This document shows positions 35,961 to 46,100 of a stretch of 64,000 nucleotides of DNA, one piece after another. Position 1 is the first letter of the stretch; each line of letters starts with the position of its first letter. Source of the stretch: Laguncularia racemosa (lineage: Eukaryota; Streptophyta; Magnoliopsida; Myrtales; Combretaceae); NCBI GenBank assembly GCA_037954665.1, contig JBBMOL010000137.1:1798001-1862000 (forward strand), given 5' to 3'. The notes under the pieces were generated by a model, which worked only from the letters and a program-made list of their open reading frames with translations, was not told the origin of the DNA and did no database searches. Both the position numbers and the translations under genes were made by a program.

Positions 35961-36979
35961 AGCCCAAGGAGATGATGGGAAAAATTCTGGCACTGTCAAC
36001 CTTTTCAAAACCCAATCTGGATGATTGACCAAATTGCTCATCTTTTATCTTATGTCTTTATTTCTAATAAACTTTGAGAATAATCTTACAGGTACAGTTA
36101 TATATCTCCATGGGATGCCAAAATGTCCTACAACTTCAATTGGACACAGGACATTTTTCAAGGTAACAATCAAAGGCCCGCTGCGATTGTTCTCTATTCT
36201 GAGGCATTGGATCATGAAGATTTATGTTATTTTGTATCTTGTAAATGTTTATTGAACTATTTTGGTTGTATTTTGGTTTTGGGACACTTTTATTTCCATG
36301 TAACTTTCGTTTAGGGTTAACCACCTTAAAAGTGGCAAACTTGTAATTTTGAGCACTTTTTTAACCCTAGAAGTAACAAGTATAAATACTTGCTTAAGAG
36401 AGGGTTTAGGGAGCTTTTTTTTGCAGAATATACACCTCTTTTCACGTGTGAATTAGGGTTCATACCTTGGTTCCAACTCTTATCAATTTCAATTCCAAGA
36501 CTTGAAATTGTGGCGAGTGCAACTTCTTGAAATTTTGAGTTATATCAATTTCATTTTGTTGTAATTTCTTTTCTTCTTTAGTGTGTTGTATCTAGGGTTG
36601 ATTTGAGATAGTTCATGGTCAGAATTACTTGTTGTTATTCATGAATTCTTATGCTTATTTGAAGGAATTATCAAATTGATCCGATTCATCTTTGAGGATT
36701 TCCTTGATAACGTGTTCTTCATTATTGGAAAAGGAATCTTACTTTACGGTTTTCTTTGTCAAATTGAGGCTTCATTTGCGTGGATTATATGATATTAGAG
36801 TGTTGTTAGAAGGCATTTTCTTTGGGGTATTCTGATTATATTATTGGTTGATTGAATTTCATCATTTCAACATTAGGGTTCATTTGAAAAGTGCCATTTT
36901 TGGATCCGATTTTGCCTAGACTTGAAATAGTTGATCTTAAGTCTTTTGGATGTGCTTTAAAGAGTGATTAGGCACATCA
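35961..36979 (+). repeat. Element D polypurine tract and 3' LTR
   Basis: AGCCCAAGGAGA at 35961-35972 precedes TGATGGG at 35973. The LTR (35973-36979, 1007 bp) is colinear with the 5' LTR. The sequence before the tract still translates as LNLRANLSEAQGDDG, resembling the pol-tail motif DLRTNLF...GGNDE of J, which implies that pol was deleted between protease and the tail. Confidence 0.92.
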
Positions 36980-38233
36980 CACGGCTCGTGATCTGGCCTT
37001 GGTGGAAACCGTGCTTGAAGCCGTGGTGGAAGTTGAAATGGAAGACGTGCCAAGGATGAGAAATTGTGGAACATCAACCAGAAGATGGCACGGCTTGAGA
37101 TCTAGCCGTGGTTGAAGCCATGGTACACACTGATCACGGATGAAGACTTGTAGATTACCCACAGAGGAAGGCATGGCTTGACCCACGGCCGTGTTGTAGG
37201 GCGTGCCAGGTGGACGATTATTTTCTTCTCGAGATTTACTTGAAAAAGGAAAGATATTTTCGTATCTTGCTAGCAAAAGATCACCTGCCATTCCTTTAAC
37301 AATATAAATAGAACGAACCCTAGAGGGTTAGGAGAATTTTGAATCATCTTGGAGACAAGAAGGAAGGAAGAAGGCAAAGCAAGAAGACCGGGAGCTGAGG
37401 CTTGTTATGTTTTTACTTTTAATTTTCGTTTTATGATGAACATGCGTAGCTAAGTAGTTTTTCTAGCCAAAGGGTCATAGAAGTTTGATTCTCCACGAAT
37501 TGTGAGATCTAATTGATTTGTATTTAATCTATTCTTTGTTTTTGGATTTTCATATTTCTTCTGAACGTCTTGTCATTATTATCTTTGTTGATTGGTATGA
37601 ATTAGAGCCCTTCTACTCAATTAGCTAGTTAATATATTATCAACTAGCACGTCAAATCCGTAATTGTTTGATAGTTCTAGTCTCGGTGACACGATAACAT
37701 GTTTGATTATAAAATAGATGATCGAATTCTTGTTATGGAGATGTATGATCTTGTTTAAATAGGTTATCTTATAATCTACTGGCATGAATTGGTGGTCTCT
37801 CTTGTTTTTAAGGCTATTGATAGATTAAATCCTAAGAGCTTGTTTAGGGTTGTCTAATCGATAAGAGAAGTAATCAAAGAGCTTGTTTTGATTATCGAAG
37901 AAGTAAGGAGAGATAGGTTATTAGAGCTTGTTAATAACCATAACCAGTTTATCTAGAAATAAGGATAGAAGACATTTGCATCGATGATCAATTCCTAGAG
38001 TTAAACTATCTTGATTCATTTGGCTAGACTTTTATCAATATTTGGCTTTATTATTTTGTTTCAACATTATTTGATTCATAAACAAACCCCCCATTTTTCT
38101 TTTCTTCTTTATTCTCTTTGAATAGAAATATATTTAACCAATCCCTATGGATTCGACCCTACTCACCACTATATGCAAATCATATAATTGTCTAGGAGTA
38201 GGTTTTTATTTTTGTTGGATTCGACACTCATCA

Positions 38234-38443
38234 AATTTTGGCGCCGTTGCCGGGGATTGGTGTCAAATTTATTTCTATTCTTGTATGACTCGTTCTTCTC
38301 ATACAGGTGCACTCACTTATAATCCGGAGATTGAGAAGACTCTTAAGAGGCTGCGAAGAGAAGCTAGATCATCCCCTAGACTGAACTTGGCATCGGATTT
38401 GTCGGATTCATCCATTGATTCTGAAAATGTAGACGATATGGCA
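38234..38443 (+). mobile_element. Element B': truncated second internal region
   Basis: After the second LTR an intact tRNA-Asp PBS (38239-38256) and a second gag start (MTRSSHTGALTYNPEIEKTL from 38285) repeat 24984-25193. The copy lacks the stop that interrupts the first copy after KTLKRL. It ends at GATATGGCA and joins element C gag in the opposite orientation. Confidence 0.9.
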
Positions 38444-38760
38444 CCTCCTCTTCTTCCTTCACCTGCACATTCCAAGCTCGCTTCACTACTGCCATTAGCC
38501 TTCCCATTTTAGGCTCCTCATCATCACTAGCATCCTCTAATGGAGGCATATCATCTTCTTCACTATCCCCCTCAGTCTCATACTCACCATCATCACGCAA
38601 AATCATCACACGCCTATTTGGACATTGACTAGCAATATGGCCTCTACCTTGACATTTAAAACATCTAATGTCATGATTTCTAGAAGTAGAAGAATCAGGG
38701 TTACCTTGGTTACTAGGAGTAGAACCCGCTTGCCTCAGCTCCCCTTTTGGTTTGGTGGGT
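38441..38760. repeat. 320 bp duplication flanking element B, right copy
   Basis: Partner of 22967-23286. It continues without interruption into the rest of C gag at 38761, so this copy shows the uninterrupted insertion site. Confidence 0.92.
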
Positions 38761-39692
38761 AAAGGCTTTTCTTCCTTCTTCCATTGATTAGTCTTCCAAG
38801 TGGATGAACCATTACCCTGTTGAAACCGTACATTACTACTACCCTTCCGCTTATGTTGGTTCTCAACCTTTATAGCCATGTGAACCATATCCTCCAATTC
38901 TACATAATGCTGCAATTCAACCACATTTTGGATTTCTCTATTCAACCTAGCAAAAAACCTAACCATTGTAGCCTCTCTATCCTCCTCTACATTCGCCCTA
39001 ATCATAGTGACTTCCATCTCCTTGAAATACTCATCTACACTTCGGCTTCCCTGCCTCAGAGTTTGCAACTTGTTGTGCAATTCACGATAGTAATACGCAG
39101 GCACAAACCGCTTCTTCATCACTCTTTTCATCTCTTCCCAAGACTCAATAGGTGGCTTGCCACTCCTTCTCCTATTCAACATTAGTTGATCCCACCACAC
39201 TATAGCATAATTCGAAAATTCAATGGCAGCAAGTTTTACCTTCTTTCTCCCACTATAGTTGTGACAATCAAATACCATCTCTACCTTCTTCTCCCACTCT
39301 AAGTACGCCTCGGGATCATTCTTCCCTTGGAAAGGAGGAATCTTCATCTTTATGCTACTCAATTGATCATCCTCTCTATTCCTATCTCCTTTATCTTCCC
39401 AATCTCTAGTTCCTCTATTCCGACCACTATATCCTCTATAACTCCCAACAGAAGGCTCATCAAAGTCATCATCCGACATTTCATCTCCACCCCTCGGTAC
39501 TCTCCTAGAACGACTCTCCCTCTTACGCCCTTGGAATACGTTTGTGGATTGCTCTAGTCTTTGCACTACCGTCTCATGAATTTGCTCCATTCCCTCTTGG
39601 AACATCCTCTTCATTTCACCCCTCAACGCCTCAATTACTAACCTAGCATCAAACCTTCCCCTCTCACCTTCAGGAGAATGTTGTCTCGACAT
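38441..39692 (-). pseudogene. Element C gag, 5' part
   Basis: Gag starts MSRQHSPEGERGRFD at the ATG at 39692. It holds a basic/acidic N-terminal region, FQGKNDPEAYLEWEKKVEMV, IVWWDQLMLNRRRSGK, QTLRQGSRSVDEYFKEMEVT and VELQHYVELEDMVHMAIKVE. The zinc knuckle RCFKCQGRGHIASQCPNRR is fully intact here (CCHC), unlike the left copy. An acidic linker (EGDSEEDDMPPLEDASDDEE) follows. The frame has no stop for about 415 codons, the best preserved gag in the window. It then reads across the junction into antisense of B' (PYRLHFQNQ, to 38376), giving an accidental chimeric ORF. Confidence 0.93.
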
Positions 39693-40158
39693 AGTCCCTG
39701 CTGAAAAGATTAGTACTAACACAAATATATATATAATTAAACCTCACGATACACTCCCTTACATGTTTCGCTTAAATGATGATATCAACTCGCCAAATTC
39801 CTCTTCTCAATTCTCTTGGAACTAACCCGAACTACACCAATCTCCTTCCGTAGAATTCAAAACAACTCTAGGGTTCGTAAATTTTCCTCTATTTTTCTAT
39901 CCGATTTTTTTTTTTTATCTTGGTTGTTGCTCTTGATCACGTTTTTCTTTTATGTTCTTTTCTCTTCTTTTTTTTTTTGTCGTGATTTTTACTTCTTTTT
40001 TTTTAACAATCGCCTAGTCGATATTACACTATCAAAAGACAATCAATACTACGAAATTGAATACGATAATTGATATGAACGATTGGAGTTAGGGTTTTTG
40101 ATATTACCTTCCTCAACAGAACTTGATGTTTTGACAAACCTAAGCTCTGATACCAAAC
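39693..40158 (-). promoter_or_regulatory. Element C leader and tRNA-iMet primer-binding site
   Basis: The minus-strand PBS TGGTATCAGAGCTTAGGT (complement at about 40138-40155) lies 3 bp from the LTR. The leader is A-rich on the minus strand, with homopolymer runs at 39906-39918 and 39968-39980 on the plus strand. No ORF is supported. Confidence 0.85.
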
Positions 40159-41009
40159 TAATACGAACCACACCAACCCGTGACGAAACCCAATACCAAT
40201 ACGTTCGGAATTCGTTGCCTAAGACGCCCAAACACCTAAAGTGGAAACCGCGACCCGTTGTCTATAAGCGAGACAAGAACCTTGGTATAATGTGAAGACG
40301 CCACAATCGGAATGAAAGACTGATTGATAAGTCGGGATGAACGCCACGGAAATTAATCCGATAAGTTCGATTTAGTTCTTGAAGAACTAAGAGAGGTGCC
40401 TCTCAAAAGTGTTTAATGTTCAAAGATGTAAAATTCTTAGTTGTTCTAAACCCTAGGAGCTTTTATACTAGGGTTACAATTCGTGAAAAACAAGTCCAAA
40501 ATGACATAGCTTAGATAAGTTGCGTAAAAACACGAAAACAGAACAAGCTGGCCGGCAGGGGATGCATGGCCGTATACACGACCGTATACTTTGGCCGTGT
40601 ACTTTTCTGTACACATTCCGGTCACATACACGATCGTGTACTTCTGGTCGTGTATCTTTCTGTGGATTTGCTTGTCTCCATACACGGCCGTGCCTTTTAG
40701 CCGAGTGTCTAGCCGTGTATGATTCTGTGCAATCTTGGAATTCCTACACGGCCGTGCCTTGAAAGTACACGCTCTCTTCAACCCGTGTCCGGTGTGACTT
40801 GTATAAGAGCAAGGGTCTTCCCATGGTTGTTATAATCTGTTCCAACTTCATGATTGCTCCAATCCTTTCCGGCTTCATGGACATCCTTTATCAACCCGTT
40901 AAGTGCTTCCTTGAGTCGTTTCGCTCAACTTCTTGTGATCGGTCCAGGCGGCACTTCAAGAGGATCCACATTCCTTCTTCCGGCTGGACTCTCATCATGG
41001 ATCTCATCA
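40159..41009 (-). repeat. Element C 5' LTR
   Basis: 851 bp. On the minus strand it starts TGATGAGATCC and ends TCGTATTA (terminal CA altered to TA by one transition). It is colinear with the 3' LTR and carries the same cluster of cacggccgtg motifs at 40560-40770. The outer end abuts the CAGTC target duplication. Confidence 0.92.
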
Positions 41010-42041
41010 CAGTCTTTTAAAATACCACGTCCACGTTATCAGCTACAACCTCCTCTCCATTAGACATAGAAGTTCCTGTTTAACATCTGTCATAGTCCTT
41101 TTCCTAATATTGCTGTTGCCTCTTCTTTATCTTTTCAAGAACTACAAATCATCATCATCATTATCATTGGTGATATTCTCTTTGTAAGGAATACGTTGCC
41201 TTTGTCATGTAGATCATCAAACTGGCTAATCTATAGAGTGTGCAAAACTCTAACTTTAAGGCAAATCACCGTCCTCACCGATCACTGAGCCCTCTTCAGA
41301 ACTAAAGCTTCCAACACCACAACTTTCACTCAATTCCAATTCTAGCTTCTTTCCACTTCTTTTGCCTACCCAATCTGAGCCAACATAAGCATTAGTTCCA
41401 ATCTTTTCAAATACCTCCTCCACATTATCAACTACAACCTCCTCTTCATTAGACTTAGATGCTTCCGTTTGACTTCCATTGTTATAGTCCTTTTCTTGAT
41501 ATTGTTGTTGCCTCTTCTTAGACTTCTCAATAAGTACAAAATCATCATCGTCGTCACTAATATTCTCTCCATAAGACACACGTTGCATTTGTTACGTAGA
41601 TCTTTGGAATGGCTTATCAGCAAAGTGTGCAAATCTCTGACTTTGAGGCAAATTACCATCCTCACCGGCTATTGAAACTTCTCTAGAACTAGAGATTCCA
41701 GTACCATAACTTTCACTCAATTCAACTTTTTGCATCTTTCCTCTATTTCCACCTACCCTTTCTAGACCATCTCTAACATTAGTTCCAGTCTTTTAAAATA
41801 CCTTGTCCATGTTATCAGCTATAAACTACTCTCCATTAGACCTAGAAATTTATGTTTAAGATCTATTGTCATAGTCCTTTTTCCTGATACTGCTGTTGCC
41901 TCTTCTTTATCTTTTCAAGAACTACAAAATCATCATCATCGTCATTGATATTCTACTTATAAGGCACGCATTGCCTTTGCAGTGTGGATCTTCGAACTAG
42001 CTAATCAATAGAGCGTGCAAAACTCTGACTTTAAGGTAAAT
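41010..42041 (-). repeat. Tandem array, middle segment
   Basis: Between elements C and E. Landmarks at 41305 and 41692 (387 bp apart). Joining across C gives a 390 bp spacing and across E a 388 bp spacing, so the array was continuous before both insertions. A 110-codon minus-strand stretch remains open (41588-41256), including RVSYGENISDDDDDFVLIEK and ASKSNEEEVVVDN. Confidence 0.88.
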
Positions 42042-43030
42042 TGATAAGTATAAATTAACACTTGTATTTTAGATGAATTCTAGTTGTTTGTGTAATAAGT
42101 TGATGTTATCTTGAAGAATTTTGATACTTAAAAGAGAAATATTTCAGTTTTAGGAATGAGGACTACTGTTTTGAGAGGAGATATCGACTTGGATTGAGAT
42201 CGGAGAAGAATACACGAAGAAAAATTCTTTTTGGAAGGAACTGGGAAGTACACGGGCATGTATTTCCAGAGCACGACTGTGTGTTGGGCTTGAAAAAAAA
42301 CAACCAAAGCTTACACGGTTTGAGTACACGGTCGTGTACAACCGTAGGTCGAGACCGTGTATATGGAAAAGTTTGGCCGTTTCAGGAGATTCTTCGGTTT
42401 CCATATATATATCTCTTCGTTTTCTAGGTGAGGGGAGTTCCTAACCTGGAGGAGATAGAAAAAACGAGAAAAAGAAAGAAGAGGAAGAGATGGGGGAAAG
42501 CTCATCTAAGGGAAAAGCAACATGAACGGATTCATCCTTCTCTTCTGAAAGGTTTATGCACACGGGTTTTTCATCTTCATTGAGTTGTATCTTGAAAATC
42601 ATGAGTGGCTAATTTATTTCATACCCGAACCTTATGAACCCTAATTGTCATGTAACATTGGATTGATTGCATAGTTAATGAATAGCGGAATTCTTTGAAT
42701 TTATTCATGTTGTTCATTTAGTGTTGCTAATTTGATGTATGGCCAGCATTGAATTTGCATTGATGTCTTAGAAGTTGATTAGAAAATCTCTTGTTTGAAT
42801 AGATCATGCATGAATAAAGGAATTCGTATGTAATCTAGGAATAGAGAACATGAATTTTCCGTATTAAATTGAATCAGATAATTCAACCTAATTGAAGGTT
42901 CAAGAGTGTTAATGCGATTCTAATCGATTTTGATAAAAGAGGGATCTTTATTAATGCGATTAGGGTTAGGAGCTAATCAATGTGGGAAGAACATTGGTTT
43001 ACTGTTAGATACTCCGCGGTTTAGAGATAA

Positions 43031-44221
43031 TGATGTGCCTAAAACCAAGATTAAGCACATATAAAAACCAATTTGAAAGACAATCCAACAATGTCAATCA
43101 AACTAGTCTCAATCATATGAACAATGCCGTCAATTTCCAATGAATTTAACCAATTCTTCAATTATGATGTGTTTGAATCTTAAATCCAAATATGATATAG
43201 CTCTGATACCAAAAAGATGATGTGCCTAAATCCACTTAGAAGCACAATTAAAAGACTTAAGAAAAAACAATCTCAAGTCAAGGTGAAACCGGATCCACAA
43301 AGGGGAAAATTCACGTGAACCCTAATGAAGATACAAGGAAAATCCAAATGTTCAATGATGCAATTGTGAAACCTCAATGATAATATCTTCTAACAACACC
43401 CTGATCTCATATAATCCACGAAAATAATCCAGAAAATTCAAAGAAAAACCTCAATTCCAAGAACTCCTTTCCAATAGTGAAGAACACGTTTTCAAGGGAA
43501 TTCTTCAATGAAGATTCGAATTCAATTGCAAAGTACCTTAAATAAACTCAAGAATTCGTCAACAATAAGAAGTAATTCTGACCAAGAACTATCTCAATTC
43601 ATATGACACACTAGAGAAGAAAAGAAATCACAACAAAATGAAATTGATACAACTCACAATTTCAAGGTGTTGCACTCGCCACAATTTCAACTCTTGGGAT
43701 TGAAATTGATAAGAGTCTCAATGACAATTAGGAACCCTAATTCTCACGTGTAGAAGAAGTGTTTGATCTGCAAAAATAAGCCCCCTCAAACCCTCTCTTA
43801 AGAAAGTATTTATACTTGCTATTCCTAGGGTTAAAAAGTGCTCAAAATTACAAGTTTGCCACTTTTAAGGTGGCTAACCCTAAATGAAAGTTACAAAGAA
43901 ATAAAACTGTCCCAAAACCAAAATACAACCAAAATAGTTCAATAAACAATTACAAGATACAAAATAACATAAGTCTTCATGATCCAATGCCTTGGAATAG
44001 AGAACAATCGCATCGAGTCTTTGATTGTTATCTTGAAAAATGTTCTGTGTCCAACTGAAGTTGTAGGACATTTTGGCATCCCATGGAGAATTATAATTGT
44101 ACCTGTAAGATTATTCTCAAATTTTATTAGAAATAAAGACATAAGGTAAAATATGAGCAATTTCGATCATCATCCAAATTGGGTTCTGAAAAGGTTGACA
44201 GTGTCAGAAATTTTCCCATCA
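43031..44221 (-). repeat. Element F 3' LTR (extended form)
   Basis: 1191 bp. The U5 extension is 43031-43217 with internal PBS complement GCTCTGATACCA at 43200-43211, and a second LTR-like end TGATGTGCC begins at 43218. The D-like body follows. The TATA region has one mismatch in the palindrome (about 43802-43819). The polypurine tract (GAGGAGA on the minus strand) abuts at 44222. Confidence 0.92.
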
Positions 44222-44355
44222 TCTCCTCAGGCTTCTGAAAGATTTGCCCTCAAATATAGAGGATCAGTTGTGGAACTGAACCCTAGTATCTCTATTGTCC
44301 TGCTCTTTCGGCTAACCATGGTAGTGGATGGATTCCTGATCTGTTTCTGAAAACC

Positions 44356-46100
44356 CTAGACCTCAGATGGAGTCATCGGTAATAGAACTATGCGTGACTC
44401 GCCCATGCTGAACATGTAGGTATTTTCAAACCCATCACGTATCACCCGTCGATCATACAACCAAGGCCGACCCAACAATAAATGGAATGCATGCATAGGA
44501 ACTATATCACAAAGGATCTCATCATGATAGTTCTGCCCGACACTCACAGGAACCTTTGCCCTAAGGGTAACATGCATACTACCTCTATTATCCAGCCAAT
44601 GCAAGTGATAAGGACTAAGATGTGGCATAGTAGACAGTTGTAATTTGTCTACCAGTGCAACAGATATAACATTCGTGCAACTACCACTATCGATGATGAG
44701 TACACAAAGGTTACCTCTGATTCTGCAAGAGGTATGAAATATGTTCTCCCTTTGAATATCACTGATATCAGGAGATATAGATAAAACCCTGCGTAACACA
44801 TTAAGGGGTAGATATTTCCCTCCTATATGCTCATCAGGCGCGTTTGCATTCTGATCATCATAATATTCCTGCAGTGCTGTTGGTAGATCTGTAGGTTCAA
44901 TCTGATCATGATCATCCTCAGTATCCTCTCCTGTGTCTTTCATAACAGTCATCACCCTCTTATTTGGACACTATGCAGCCATATGCCCAAATCCCATGCA
45001 TTTAAAGCATTTTATCTGGCGGGCTTTCCCACCAGTAGATCCGGGAACAGTCTGCCTCGTTTCTGGGGCCATGACCTCTTTACCCTTCCCAGTGGGTAAA
45101 TTTTCTCTTATAATGGTTAAGGTAGTAGTGTCCACTGCCTTGACTCCCTCACCTACCACCTTTGTTCCCCCTGATCGACTGTAGGCTGATATGGGTCTAT
45201 TAACAGTACTGGGCCTACTGCTTGGAGCCCTAAAGAAGTTGGACCTCCTCTGTCTCTCTACTTTTAAGGATAACTGAATAGCCTCGTCAAGTGTAGTATA
45301 GCGCTACAGTTCATTTCATATTTTAGACCTGAGACAAATCGTGCTATAGTTTGTTCTGGAGGCTCAACAGACCCACACCTAATCATAAGGGTCTCAAATT
45401 CCTGCACATAATCATCTATTGTTTTGCCCCCTTGCCTCAAGGTTTGCAGTCGCATAAACAGCTCCTGTTTGTAGTGCTCAGGAATGAACCTTTTCCTTAA
45501 CAATCTCTTCATGTCCCTCCAGGTCTGAACCTCAGCCTCTCCATCCCGATGCCTGTTGATGACCAGATTCTTCCACCAGAGTGCAGCATACCCTACAAAT
45601 TCAACAATAGCCAATCGGACCCTGGTACTGTCATCGATCTCATAACATTTGAAGAGACCTTCGACCTTATCCTCCCAGTATAAGTAGTCATCTGCTGATC
45701 CCTTGCCATCATAGGATGGCATCTGTAGTTTTACATACTCCAAACCCCGAGGTGGCCTGAAATCCCTATTCTGACTTAGGTTTACCCCAAAATTGTCATC
45801 CCTTTCTTCCCTGTTTAGAAGATGCTCCTCACCCATCCTTCTATTTAAATTCCCATCTCCCACTACTCTGTTTCGATGAGGGTTTTGTGGAGCTACTCGA
45901 GGTGGTGCCGGTTGGTTTACCACTGGTGGTTGTGGCAATGTCATTCTATCAACTCTAGTTGCCAGTGTAGCAACTATAGTAGTGAGTTCCTGGAGTTGTT
46001 CTTCCAAAGTTCTCCTACCTGCCACATTACAACCCTGACCTCCACCAACCTAGCTATTGGCTTCTTCACTCATTCCCCCATTCGCACTGTCATTTGACAT
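44356..46100 (-). pseudogene. Element F gag-protease
   Basis: Gag starts at the ATG at 46100 and meets a TAG after EEANS, the same stop as in D. From there a long frame (46025-45264) contains RTLEEQLQELTTIVATLATR, FRPPRGLEYVKLQMPSYDGK, ALWWKNLVINRHRDGE and RFIPEHYKQELFMRLQ. A short deletion near 45300 shifts the frame. The zinc knuckle reads KCFKCMGFGHMAA, then TAG, then CPNKR, as in D. Protease (44955-44356) has LIIDSGSCTNVIS and LLLGRPWLYDRRVIRDGFE and ends PSEV-TAG, also as in D. Pol is absent. Confidence 0.92.

Larger units (their letters stand above)
32194..36979 (+). mobile_element. Element D: non-autonomous gag-protease LTR retrotransposon
   Basis: 4.8 kb complete element with LTRs 32194-33201 and 35973-36979, PBS for tRNA-iMet, and a polypurine tract. 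It is flanked by CACGA (32189-32193) and CACGG (36980-36984), a 5 bp target duplication with one mismatch; the empty site is visible in the B 5' LTR near 23730. The LTRs differ by about a dozen positions (about 1.3%), making it the youngest insertion here. It encodes only gag and protease followed by a short pol-tail-like peptide. Confidence 0.94.
31747..38233 (+). repeat. Element B second LTR, interrupted by element D
   Basis: 31747-32193 plus 36985-38233, 1696 bp in total, matching the 5' LTR. Element D inserted inside an ACACGG motif. A perfect 16 bp GTACACGGCCGTGTAC palindrome is at 31971-31986. The end CACTCATCA is followed by an intact tRNA-Asp PBS. Confidence 0.92.
23287..38443 (+). 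mobile_element. Element B: Athila-like Gypsy element with LTR-INT-LTR-INT' structure
   Basis: Plus-strand element with LTR 23287-24983, tRNA-Asp PBS, gag-pol 25035-30375, non-coding 3' region, and a second LTR 31747-38233 interrupted by D. The second LTR is followed by another PBS and the first roughly 210 bp of the internal region (38234-38443), not by target DNA. The right junction (GCA microhomology) enters element C 320 bp upstream of the left junction. LTR divergence is about 2-3% by eye, so it is younger than C. Confidence 0.92.
20229..41009 (-). mobile_element. Element C: CRM-like Gypsy retrotransposon containing B and D
   Basis: LTRs at 20229-21078 and 40159-41009, a tRNA-iMet PBS, and a perfect target duplication CAGTC at 20224-20228 and 41010-41014 within the tandem array. 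The two LTRs differ by roughly 5% by eye. Gag is split by element B: the 5' part lies at 38441-39692 and the rest at 22967-23286 and leftward. A 320 bp gag segment is present on both sides of B. RT and RNase H are deleted, so it was non-autonomous at or after its last cycle. Confidence 0.93.
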
